Assembly (NCBI RefSeq): GCF_963583255.1
Contig: NC_084805.1
Coordinates: forward strand, 11,400,827 to 11,464,826
Reading direction: 5' to 3'
Source of the DNA: Pyrus communis
Lineage: Eukaryota > Streptophyta > Magnoliopsida > Rosales > Rosaceae
DNA: 64,000 bases
Part shown: positions 49,447 to 59,271 of the stretch, piece after piece
Layout of the letters: every line of letters starts with the position of its first letter
Position numbering within the stretch: position 1 is the first letter of the stretch
Position numbers and translations under genes: made by a program
Notes under the pieces: generated by a model
The model's database searches: none
Seen by the model: the letters and a program-made list of their open reading frames with translations, nothing else
What the model was told of the DNA's origin: nothing

Positions 49447-51630
49447 TGTAACATCCCGTCCCGAAACTAACGAAACGTACGTATGAATCTACAATTTTAC
49501 CCCCCTAATTTGTTACTCTACGTGTAGTTTTGTGTTGTGTGGTGTTGTAGGACCACACACACACTCATACACCTCGTCTCACTCCCCCGGGATTCCCTCA
49601 CTCCCTGTCTCTTCTCTGTCTTTTCTCTGTCTCTCTTTCTCTCTCCCCGAGTTCTTCTTCTTCTTTCTTCAACCTACGGACACACACACAAATATACTCA
49701 AACCTTCACGAATCAAGAAACCAAGACCACCCTCGTGCTCGTGAGGCTGAGAGGAGTCCAGTGGTGCCATTTTCAGGTAAGAACTTCGATGTTTTCACGT
49801 CGATATCGCCATGTCCGTTTTAGTCACTGTTCATGCAATCATAATTCTAGCTTGTTTTTGGAATTTCTAAGCTTGTAGATGTCTTAGTGAGGTCCCAAGG
49901 AACCTCGGAGCACTTCGTTGGACGAGTTTGGACGTCGGGATGGTCCTGTTCAAAGTTGGCCGAGTTTTGAACTTGAAGACAGGTATGATCGTGTGATTTT
50001 TAGGCCTTAAAACTAGCCTATCGTGATTCTACTAGTCCTAAGCTTCATTTTGGTATAAAGATCGTGAAAAATGGTTGAAAAACGAAGGAGAAAACTAAGT
50101 TTGAATTTTCCCAGTTTTCCGGCGCCGTCGCCGGCGCCGGAGTCTCGCCGGAGAAGAAAAGAGAATATTCCGTTAAGTTTAACGGAATATTCCTAACGGC
50201 AGTGACGGCGTCAGTTAAGTTTGACGGAATATTCCGTCAGTTTAACGGAATATTCCTGACGCCGTCAGTGTGCATGGCACGTGGCCGCGCGTGGGGGGCG
50301 CGTAGGTCCGTGCCTTGGACGGCGCGTGGGGGCGCGTGCGGGGTCCAAAAATTATTTTAAAAATATGGTTGTGATCCTGAGGTTGTGTAGAGCACGTTGG
50401 TATATTCAATTGTCCAATTTGAGCAATGTATGAGAAGTTATTACGAGAAGTTGGTTATGTGCTTTTAAATTAACGTTTTCGTAGCTTTTTCGGGTATAGG
50501 TGATTCGTATTCCGAGGACGAGCGTACACACTCGAGGCAGGGGGGCTACGACCCTTCCACTTATCAGTGAGTGGGCTTTTGGTTTTCCGTATATACCTAT
50601 ATACATATTAATTCCCAGAAATTTAGTATAAATGCTTATTTGTTATATGTCACTCCTTTTATATAATTGGTGGTTATGCATGATTAGTTGCATATACGTT
50701 ATTTATATATTCAAATATGCATATGTCTATATATGTGTATTTGGTGCTGTGGACGCACAGGTAAGTGCCAGGTAAGTGGTATTCATGTTTGTATTCAATA
50801 ATAGCTTGAGATGCTTAGAGAGCTCATAATCTGCACCCCGGTGTTAGTGCTTCCGCCCGGGGCCAGGGCATAGTCCTTCACGTGATGTTCACCCGCACCA
50901 CACGCTCAGCTTGGATCCAAGATAGGTGCATAGGCTTGTCGTACAGACCACATTTGGTGGTTCCGACTCGTAGGTGACCCGCGATTATTCGCACAGTCTT
51001 CACGTGATCGTAGCACTAGAGCGTATATATGATACACCCAGTCTTGTCGTACAGACCACGTTAGGTGGTTCCGACTCGTGTGCAGATTCAGTTATTGAGT
51101 TGAGATTGGAGCTCTATATGCAGCCGTACAGGTCACGTTAGGTGACTCCCGGCTGTCAGATTGTATATTATTGACGTGAATTACGCTTGAGCATTTACAT
51201 TTGATTATGAGATTCCATTGTGGCATATTCTCGAGCATGAATGGCATATTATGGAGCATGATTGGCATAACTATACATACGTATATATGTTCATTTTCTG
51301 GGAAGTATACAGGTTTTACGGCGAGGGGTTAGAATGTATTTTGCTAAAGAGTTTTCAAAGAGCTTTGTTTTTGTCCACTCACGCTTTTGTTTTTGCGCCC
51401 CTCCAGGTTGTAGGGTCACCTTCGGGTGTATATATGTCGCATTTTTTCCTTCTTGACTGCTGTAGGCTTGCTCTGAAATTGTGTCTCACATACACTAGTA
51501 CTTTGTATGCTAGTTAGTTTTTAATTATTCGTACTTTTATATTACTATCTTCATAGCTTCCGCACGCGCACATGGCTACGTCACCTTCGGGTGACGGCCA
51601 GCACGCCCTGATCTCGGTCGGGGTGTGTCA
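49447..51630 (+). mobile_element. Complete Tekay-type solo LTR, 2184 bp
   Basis: Starts TGTAACATCCCGTCCCG, ends GGTCGGGGTGTGTCA, and is flanked by perfect TGAAG duplications (49442-49446 and 51631-51635). The segment with CTTCCGCCCGGGGCCAGGGC and the GGAATATTCC dyads match the LTRs of the chromovirus at 12606-18169, in reverse. It contains a very GC-rich stretch (50110-50340) and three spaced copies of a GTACAGACCAC-x-TT-x-GGTGGTTCCG-like dyad (about 50940, 51046 and 51124). With perfect termini and duplication it is a clean product of LTR-LTR recombination. Confidence 0.9.
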
Positions 51631-51682
51631 TGAAGCCTAGAAAACATAGTATAAATTTGTTGCTTCAAATTATTACCTTCAA

Positions 51683-51855
51683 GCCACTCAGCACTACGGT
51701 GTGGTAGTGTTCCTCTTCACTCAGAAGTGAGAGGTCTTAGGTTCAAATCTCATAGATGGCGAATTTGATACCAAATTAGGTTGCCCATTGTTTGGCTTAA
51801 CCAAACTCCCCCTCTCTTTAGTGTAAAAATATCGATGTACTAAAAAAATTAAACA
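51683..51855 (+). mobile_element. tRNA-derived SINE with perfect 16-bp target duplication
   Basis: The body begins GCCACTCAGCACTACGGTG and carries a box A-like GTGGTAGTGTTCC and a box B-like GGTTCAAATCTC. It ends in an A-rich tail. AAATTATTACCTTCAA is repeated exactly at 51667-51682 and 51856-51871, a duplication typical of LINE-driven retroposition. The middle resembles the second SINE at 52121-52288 read in reverse. Confidence 0.9.
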
Positions 51856-52120
51856 AAATTATTACCTTCAAATTAACTATCATATAACTTCATGTAGGCA
51901 ACAAAAGATCAAAAATTTGATTTCGTAATAATAATTTTAGCTTAGCTAACCCACCAAATAATTCCTGACTACGCCATTGATCCATTAGTCAACTAACTTT
52001 AATTTGGTTTTTTTTTTTTTTTTTGGGAAGTGTTACACTCCTCACAAGTGTATTTTTCTTTCCTAATATAGAAAGTTTGGAGTGTAGAATGAGATTTTTG
52101 GAGTACTAATAACAATTCTC

Positions 52121-52288
52121 TTTTTTTTTTTATGAACAAAAGATATTATCTACACTAAAAAGAAGGATGTGCTTACCTCACAATGGCTAGCAATAATGTG
52201 ATTCAAATTCGCCTTTGGTGAAAATCGAACCTATGACCTCTCACTTACAAATGAAGAGGAATACCATTAAACCGTAATACTAAGTGAT
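52121..52288 (-). mobile_element. Second SINE of a related family, opposite strand
   Basis: On the minus strand it has TATTCCTCTTCATTTGTAAG, box B GGTTCGATTTTC, then CACATTATTGCTAGCC and an A tail (the T run at 52121-52131). Boxes, spacing and the AGTGAGAGGTC phrase match the SINE at 51683. No convincing target duplication was found; the flanks share only ATAAC-like sequence. Confidence 0.8.
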
Positions 52289-52691
52289 AACTTTAATCTG
52301 GTAATTAAACGAGAAAACTAAGATAGTAAAGCCAAGTTTTCTTTTTCGAAAGTACCAAGTTTGCAATCTTTAAGTTGAGTACAAGGATACAAGTACCAAC
52401 AGTGGACCAAGAACATATGTCATCCATGCGACTGTCCTCCGTTTCCGGTTGAACCCACCTGTCCGACGTTGCCATTGCACTTGCAGAAGTCCATCTTGAA
52501 GTAGAAATTATCTCCTCCTCTCCCTTGTCTGCTTAATAGACAAACAATAAAGATAAACCTAATAAGATACAGGGCCACATTTTTCTACATTGATAATGCT
52601 AAAGACAATATATACACATCAACACTTCTACTGCAGTACATGCGTAAACACATTGATTATATGTTGCAGAAAGCAGTCGCATTAAGAATTA

Positions 52692-53863
52692 CTAGATTTT
52701 CCCCCATGACCTAAAAAACCTAATCACGGGGTCATGGAGGTCTTCTTTGGCTTTAACGCACACAATGAAGTCGATATGACCATAGTTCTCGAGATAAGGC
52801 AACTCCGGAGTGGACTGCAATTCCTTGAGAGTGATGGAAATCTGTCAAATCCGCTAAATCATCATTTCCCCCACAAGCCATCAACAGTGGCAATGATTCG
52901 GGTATGAGGCTAAGATCAAATGCAGGGGGTTTCAACTGACCCTCCTAACTTTTTAACAGGCCATAGTCGTATTGTGAAAAGGTTCCCTTACGGATCACCG
53001 CCCAACACAAAATGCAATAATCAGTGTACGAAAATAATATAGAATGAGAGAGGGGGTGTGGGGCAAAAGTATATTTATGCAAGCACAAGCGGTATAGAGC
53101 CTACTGTGGAAGAGATGATGCAGTTTCTTTGCGGATGTTGGGTGTGGTTCATAATCAAGATACAAGTCCACACATGCACACTGCACAATGCATATAATAG
53201 ATGCATGAGCACATGCATGCACCCGTACGCACACAGATGGAGGGAGGGAAGAACCGAAGAAGTAGTATATATATGAAGTCGAACCTGTTATGGAAGTTAG
53301 CAAGTCGTTGCAGTCAACATGGCCATAGCAAGATTAATACTAATAACCTCATAACATTTGAGCAAAAAGAATATTAGCGGAAAAAAGGTGGACAGTGTGC
53401 AACAAAACCTTCTAAAGTTTGGTTGATGGATGCCCATAGCAAGAATCATCTGAAAAAAAATGAACATATGTATCAATTTTATTACAATAGCCATTCATGC
53501 ACTATACTTTGAAGCAGATAATGAGTGCCTGATCAACATGCATGTTGACCATTCTAAGTGCAAATTTAGAAGTGATATGCTCCAAGTATGATATTGGACA
53601 GAAAAAGCGGCAGCTTCAACTAGTTCTGCGATATCCGGCTGGGTGAGAGCAGCTAAAGACATAATTGTTCCCTGACAATATGAATAAACTGAGTTAACAC
53701 CAAAGATAGCAGCAAGGCAATGAAGTTTGAAGTAGATGAAGAGATGTAAGACCTGTGAATGTCCAACAACAAAGACTTTGGAGCTTCTTGTTGAATATAT
53801 GTAGCGGATCATTTCTGATAGATCAAATGGAGCCAGTTCCTGCCAACCCCAATCCCAAAATTC
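52692..53863 (-). pseudogene. Acid (TAG) lipase, alpha/beta-hydrolase family, 3' exons only
   Basis: Minus-strand exons follow the order of plant lysosomal/gastric-type lipases. 53753-53863 reads EFWDWGWQELAPFDLSEMI, then SSKVFVVGHSQ, with a GT donor. 53541-53671 continues GTIMSLAALTQPDIAELVEA, completing the nucleophile elbow GHSQG. 53285-53455 reads QMILAMGIHQPNF and, in another frame, VDCNDLLTSITG. About 53106-53180 reads YLDYEPHPTSAKKLHHLF. 52692-53003 reads VIRKGTFSQYDYG, PPAFDLSLIPESLP with GGNDDLADLTD, and YLENYGHIDF with the catalytic histidine, ending FFRSWGKI-stop. Frameshifts after EAAAF, before VDCND and after DFHH, and a stop before EGQLKPP, make it a pseudogene. The N-terminal exons are absent left of 54142. 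Confidence 0.85.
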
Positions 53864-54141
53864 CTACAATATAGAATAAATCCATGTATTCTCAGATTCC
53901 AGATAAGCAAATTATGAATTGCTGAATATGAATTTTCCTTTTTCTGCTAACTTTCAAGTAGGCTCACATTACCAATCCCCCATATGAAGCTATGTTGAGT
54001 GTATTAAGACGAGGTCTCGAAATAAAAAACCTAACTACAGATGTCTTTTATCAAGGCAAACAGGTAGCACAAAATACTGATATCCTAGCAAAGGGAACCT
54101 ATCATTGAGTGTAATTTTCTTTAATCTGTTTTAGCTATTCC
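53864..54141 (-). other. Lipase intron interrupted by the Athila-type insertion
   Basis: This lies upstream (minus strand) of the acceptor TATTGTAG at 53864-53871. It holds no further lipase exon that I can see. The Athila-type element begins at 54142 next to ATTCC. The missing 5' exons may lie beyond the right edge of the window. Confidence 0.4.
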
Positions 54142-54933
54142 TGATGCGAGAATTATACGCACACAAATTAAACCCTCTTTTTGACAATTGTAGTATAGAT
54201 ATATAAGTAGGCATCGTTCTGGACCGGGGATTAGGAGGGATTGTTAATCACTTGGATTTGACTCAAAAACATAAAAACAAAGTTAAAAACGTTCACAAAG
54301 ACTCAAAGGACTCAAAACAAGTTCAAAAGACTCAAAACTGCCTAAAAACACTAACTAGGCAGTTTCTGACCTTAACCCCAATGTTGGACGAATTTAGGAT
54401 TATGGCTTGATTCAAACGTAAAATAACAATATAAAACACTATACTAGACTCAAAGAATGCAAAACTAAACTTTAAAACACTAAAACAAACCAAAAGACTC
54501 AAACATCACCCAAAACACTCAAAACAGCCTTAAAATCACTTTCTGGGCAGTTTTGAGCACTTTGGTGAATTTGGACGAATTTTGGTTTGTTTTAGTGTTT
54601 TAAAGTTTAGTTTTGCATTCTTTGAGTCTAGTATAGTGTTTTATATTGTTATTTTACGTTTGAATCAAGCCATAATCCTAAATTCGTCCAACATTGGGGT
54701 TAAGGTCAGAAACTGCCTAGTTAGTGTTTTTAGGCAGTTTTGAGTCTTTTGAACTTGTTTTGAGTCCTTTGAGTCTTTGTGAACGTTTTTAACTTTGTTT
54801 TTATGTTTTTGAGTCAAATCCAAGTGATTAACAATCCCTCCTAATCCCCGGTCCAGAACGATCCCTACTTATATATCTATACTACAATTGTCAAAAAGAG
54901 GGTTTAATTTGTGTGCGTATAATTCTCGCATCA
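54142..54933. repeat. Near-perfect 354-bp inverted repeat made of Athila LTR ends
   Basis: The left arm 54142-54495 and right arm 54580-54933 have exactly the same length. Read against each other they differ, as far as I can see, at one base (AGGCATCG versus AGGGATCG near 54211). The 84-bp loop 54496-54579 continues the left-arm LTR, as shown by its match to 35957-36050 in the solo LTR. Each arm ends with TGATGCGAGAATTATACG or its complement. Confidence 0.9.
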
Positions 54934-54938
54934 AATTT

Positions 54939-54955
54939 TGGCGCCGTTGCCGGGG
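54939..54955 (+). other. Athila-type primer-binding site
   Basis: TGGCGCCGTTGCCGGGG begins six bases after the LTR end at 54933. This sequence is the usual primer site of Athila elements and fixes the plus orientation. Confidence 0.85.
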
Positions 54956-55093
54956 ATTAGCAACTTTGCTAATCCTTTGGATTGTTATTTTCGTTTTGTT
55001 TTTAGTTTTAGTTTTAGTTTCTGTTATGTATTTCAGTTTTTAGTTTTTGATTTGTGTTTTATTTGTTGAATTCAAGTACTAGAGAAGAACAAC

Positions 55094-56203
55094 ATGGCAC
55101 TTGATAATGCTTCTCTTTTGTCACAGCTCATGGAACGGTCCCAAATGCAAAACGTTGATATATTTGATCTTCAATCAAGGAATAACGTGTTTTCCAATAC
55201 TTACAATTCAGATTGGAGTGATCATTCAAACTCTATGTGGTGGGAAGCTCAAGATGTTCAAGAAGAAGGATATTGGCAGCCACCACAACCTCATATTCAA
55301 TATGCCCAACCAAATTCAAGTTCGTCAATAGATTATAATCAAAAGCTTAATGAATTGATTTGTTTGGTGCAGGGCTCACAAAATCAAGAGAATGAGGCTC
55401 AACAAGAAGAATATTGGCAGCCATATGAGGAGTTCTATTCAACGCCTATGCAGACACCACAAAGGTTGGACCTCTTGGAAAAGCAAATTGGGCAGATCGC
55501 GGAGTTCGTAGGACAGTTTCGAGACCAAGGCGAACTCCCTAGTTCAACCATTGAAAACTCGAAGGAAGATTTTGAAATCCATAATGCTATCACTTTGGGA
55601 AGTGCTATGGAGGTTGGAGCTGACCTAAAAATGTCTAAACATAGCCTAGAAGTGGATGAGGAGTTGCAATTTGAGGAAGAGGAATACACCCAACCCACGG
55701 CAAGGGTGGAAACACCTTTGCCGGAGGCACCTATTGCTCCTACGCCATCTAATTCAAGTAAGGTTGTTCCAAATTTAATTAATTCTAACCCCATTTCACC
55801 TAATATCCCTATTCCTTGCAGGTTCATGAATTCCAAGGAAGAAGAAAGTGAAAAAGACATCTTGGAAGCACTTCCAAAGGTGCAAAGTAGGGAATATCAT
55901 GAATTCATCAAAGAGGACGTTCTTGAGGCAAACAAACCCAAAGAAGTTGAATTTTATGACACAAGACAAGGACCAATCCTCACATCAAATCTGTCCAAGG
56001 GCAAAGTTCCTGAAATGTTCAAAGAAGATGTGTTTATCCTTGAGTTCATGTCGGAGCACATAAGTAAGCCACTTCCTCCAATTTCAATTTTCTTTTATAC
56101 TAACATGTTGTTAATGATTCAGGCATCCAATCTTGAATTTAAACCATTACCGGATCATTTCAAGTATCACCGCCCATTCAAAGATAAATTCCAAGCCGAT
56201 TGA
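55094..56203 (+). CDS. Gag-derived ORF of the Athila-type element, capsid region missing
   Basis: An uninterrupted 369-codon frame 140 bases after the primer site, starting AACATGGCAC. Residues 1-120 are polar and aromatic (EEGYWQPPQP, EEYWQPYEEF). Residues about 127-152 read LEKQIGQIAEFVGQFRDQG and 165-176 AITLGSAMEVG, matching the linker in Athila gag-pol, where the canonical form is AITLRSGKEVG. An acidic stretch (188-200), a proline/serine-rich stretch (205-240) and SKEEESEKDILEALPKVQ follow. No capsid domain or zinc knuckle is visible. The retained frame over 1.1 kb among decayed neighbours is notable, but it may only mean youth. It could help packaging by a helper, which is a guess. Confidence 0.65.
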   Translation: MALDNASLLSQLMERSQMQNVDIFDLQSRNNVFSNTYNSDWSDHSNSMWWEAQDVQEEGYWQPPQPHIQYAQPNSSSSIDYNQKLNELICLVQGSQNQENEAQQEEYWQPYEEFYSTPMQTPQRLDLLEKQIGQIAEFVGQFRDQGELPSSTIENSKEDFEIHNAITLGSAMEVGADLKMSKHSLEVDEELQFEEEEYTQPTARVETPLPEAPIAPTPSNSSKVVPNLINSNPISPNIPIPCRFMNSKEEESEKDILEALPKVQSREYHEFIKEDVLEANKPKEVEFYDTRQGPILTSNLSKGKVPEMFKEDVFILEFMSEHISKPLPPISIFFYTNMLLMIQASNLEFKPLPDHFKYHRPFKDKFQAD

Positions 56204-56264
56204 TTCAGAATTAAAAAAAAGAAAAAAAAAAAGAAAGATACTAAACATGGAGAAAGGTGGAGCT

Positions 56265-56936
56265 TCACAAAGGTTGTTTGCGTGAAGCCCCACTACGAGG
56301 CGCAGAAGCGGAAGGCATAGAAGCGGGAGGCATCGGAGCGGAAGCTATCGGAGCGGAAGCCATCGGAGCGGGAGGCATCGGAGCTAGAGCATTCCAGGCC
56401 TCAATACTTGGCCAAGCGCTGGATGACCCAGGAAAAAGGTGCCTCTGGAGATAAGACGCAAGCCTTTGACGATCACTGTAAATTCGACCCTCAGATTCTT
56501 GCAGCTCATCAAGCTTCCTCTTCATGCCCGACGAATAGTTATTTGCAAGCACATGCAAACTTCTATTCTCGTACTTAAGCTGCTGGATCTCTTGCTTAAG
56601 ACTTTCCACCTCCGCCATCAATGATTCCACCTGACGGGAGCGGGCAAGCAGGCGTTGGCCCATGTTGGACACAGAGCTCGCACACTGAACACTAAGTGCG
56701 AGGGACTCTTGAACGGCCAACTCATTGGACCGTCCTGACAGCAGCCTACTATCTTTTGGAGTGAGGAGGTTCCTAGCTACTATTGTAGCTGTTGTGGCGT
56801 CCTGCATCACGGAGTCTTCACCTGTAAGAAGACCGTTAGAAGATAAAAAAGAAGGGCGCCATACATTACCTTGACGGGGCGCAACCGGATCGCTGCTGAG
56901 ACTCAAATCTAAGCTAAGGTTCGATGAGTTTGCCAT
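56265..56936 (-). CDS. Antisense ORF, 223 codons, coiled-coil and proline-rich tail
   Basis: An intact minus-strand frame inside a plus-strand element, with start context GGCAAACTCATCG... giving MANSSNLSLDLSLSSD. Residues 1-70 are serine-rich and low in structure. Residues about 100-165 form a likely coiled coil (VESLMAEVESLKQEIQQLKY, then MKRKLDELQESEGR). Residues 184-212 are a repetitive proline/alanine/methionine tail (APMPPAPMASAPIASAP) made by GCGGGAGGCATCGGA-type DNA repeats. I do not recognise the family. Antisense ORFs are known in other plant Ty3 elements, for example gene23 of maize Grande. The whole block 56240-58190 interrupts Athila-like sequence, so it could also be a captured gene piece or a separate nested element. 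Confidence 0.55.
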   Translation of the reverse strand: MANSSNLSLDLSLSSDPVAPRQGNVWRPSFLSSNGLLTGEDSVMQDATTATIVARNLLTPKDSRLLSGRSNELAVQESLALSVQCASSVSNMGQRLLARSRQVESLMAEVESLKQEIQQLKYENRSLHVLANNYSSGMKRKLDELQESEGRIYSDRQRLASYLQRHLFPGSSSAWPSIEAWNALAPMPPAPMASAPIASAPMPPASMPSASAPRSGASRKQPL

Positions 56937-58190
56937 TTTCGAAAGTGTTCAAAGAGAAGGGGTGGATGGAGTTAAAATTTCAAAGGGCCGGAGACGATGT
57001 TCAAGAATGGGAAATCTTTAGAGTGTGTATCAACGCGGTGATCGATAGCTCTATAAAAAGCCAAGGCGACGCGTCCACCGATTCAAAGAGCCGGAATTTC
57101 CGGCGTAAGTTAGGCGACGCTTTCTCGGCTTTTCAGAAAACGCGTTCAACTTTGTCAAAAGATTTCTGACAAAGCTGAAAACACGTGGAGGCCATCATCG
57201 CAACTACACGTCTTTAGCCGACAAGCGCAAAGTTCGGCGACGCTTTCTCTACTTTTCAAAAAACGCGTGCAGCTTTGTCAAAAGGAGACGCATCTGCACT
57301 ACCACGTGTCGTTCAGAAAGAGAAGGGGCGTCGTTCAGAAATCGAAGGGGCGCCTGCTCAGAAATCGAAGAGGCGTCGTTCTGATATCGAAGAGACATTT
57401 GTCGACAAGGGTAAAAGAACAGTACCACCACTTGATATTATCTCTATATATGTCGACCTTCGTCTTTTATGGCAAGGCAAACCTGAAGAAAAATGCCCAA
57501 CTCTCCCTCACCTCTGAGGGCGCACTCCCAGCAAAGCCTTTCGAAAGACTCAATTCTTTCTTCTTCCCCAAAGATGATACCAGATGCCTGGAGTACATAT
57601 GACCCAGGAGGAAACAGCACAACAAATACATGTGCTGATTCATTCACCGCTTCTTCAAAAGCAAAGGTATCTCATATCATCAAGGTCAAAAGCAAAAGTA
57701 TCTCATATCATGCTCTTTCCCTGTCTTTTTCTTTGTCCTTGTTCTTACTCGCATGGCAAAGTAAAAGAAGCAATCAGCCGGCACTTGGAGTCAATCTTCC
57801 AATCTGGAGCCAACTGCCTGGAATCTATTCCTGATTGCTTACCTAGCGTTGCTCTCGAGTAGTCATCTTCAACGGTTGATACACTTCCGGAGAAGGGACC
57901 ACTTCTGCAAAGGGGAGCGAGTAAGGCAAGTGAAAATGATACATTGAAGCATGTGGAGACAAACATAGGCTGAGTTATCCTCCAACCCTTTTCAATACGA
58001 ATTGGAAAGATTGAACAAAGAAACAGACAAAAGGGATAAGCTCAGACCTTCGGGGAAGACCAAAAGAATCCTCCAGCCCAGTAGCACAAAGGAAAATCAA
58101 TGATGGGCGGAAACCAGTTCGAGAGTAAGCCTGTGGATCATCAAGATCAAGCCTCATTGCAATCAACAAAGAGAAGATGGAATTTACACT
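56937..58190. promoter_or_regulatory. Promoter-like block upstream of the antisense ORF
   Basis: The block is richer in GC than its surroundings. It holds CACGTG-type boxes (57300-57310 CCACGTGTCG; ACACGTGG near 57181), and tandem repeats: GGCGACGCTTTCTC...ACTTTGTCAAAAG at about 57112 and 57238, GTCGTTCAGAAA units at 57308-57380, and AAGTATCTCATATCATC units at about 57665-57715. It also has TATA-like sequences (CTATAAAAAGCC near 57050 on the plus strand; TCTATATATG near 57443). The composition resembles an LTR U3 promoter. The direction of transcription is not certain. The short ORFs across it do not look real. Confidence 0.35.
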
Positions 58191-59216
58191 CCATAACCAG
58201 ATTTGCGTCCCTAAACTCTTCTCTTTGTTAATTACATTTTGCCATGTTTAGTATGTTTAAGTGCTTTTTGTGTATTTACTTATGCTTTGTGTGAATCTAT
58301 GCTTAAAACATTGAGGACAATGTTTGATTTAAGTGTGGGGGGGTAACTAAGTATATTTGATGCAAATTCGTTGGATTTTATCACCTATCACTTCACATGT
58401 TGTTTCTCACTGTTTTAAAACTATTTTAGTGTGTGTTGTTTTATAACTCCGAAAAGCACATAAAAATTTGAAAAATTGTTTTGAAAAGCCTAAAAAGAGT
58501 GTTTTGAGTCGTTTTTGTGAGTTTGTGTCTTAGGATACCTTCCAACACAATGTTAAGGATTTGGTTTATAATTGCATGACGGTTAGAAAGAGTTATAAAC
58601 ATAGAGAAAAGTTTGATTTACTCTTGGTTTATGCTTAGTTATGGTTATAATATATGACTTCACATGCAATCATAAAAGAAAAATTCGTTTTTGTAACATG
58701 CTTGAAGGAAGGAACTCAAACAAACGCTACAACCCTGTGAGACTCGAGCCATTACCTTCTTTGGAGAGTTATTTTCTGTGATTCTTTGTTTTCTAAAGTT
58801 GTTGCATGATCTCATTATTCCTTGCTTGGTTACTACTTAGAATGCAATTGTATCATGATAGAACTAAATGCTAGAACTTATATCCGTTTCATTCAAAGCA
58901 TGACATTGAATTGCATAACATATATCAAGATGAAGTTGTGTAGTTGCCACCATAACCAAATAGCCTTACTTCCCATATTTCGTATTTATTGTAAGTTTTA
59001 ACCCCGTTGAGCCTCGTTTAGCCTTTATTCTTTGTTAACCCACATCACCCCTTACCTAGCCTAGAGTAGGACTTTCCTATACCCTTGTTCTTAAAGGATA
59101 GTGAGCATGACTTAATTGAATTCCTTTTTATTAATATGTTGCAGAAAATAAGTGTGGGGGAAGGGATTTTTGTGTGTATGTATGTGCCTAAGTCTTAAAG
59201 GAGGCACGGGAAAAAG

Positions 59217-59271
<55 letters not shown>

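Noticed and set aside
53058..53276. 72-codon plus-strand frame opposite the lipase exon
   Set aside because: Minus-strand YLDYEPHPTSAKKLHHLF is clear lipase sequence, so the plus frame is a shadow.
55101..55860. Overlapping plus- and minus-strand frames across the gag-derived ORF
   Set aside because: They are shadow frames of the 369-codon ORF at 55094-56203, which alone shows Athila gag landmarks.
56257..56624. Plus-strand frames over the antisense ORF, one with a GGIGAEAIGAG-type repeat
   Set aside because: These arise from the 15-bp DNA repeats that code for the proline/alanine tail on the minus strand; only the minus frame is long and complete.
57040..57480. Integrated pararetrovirus promoter
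   Set aside because: The TATA and repeat texture prompted the idea, but no movement protein, coat or RT of caulimovirus type is nearby, and the block fits an LTR-like or captured promoter better.
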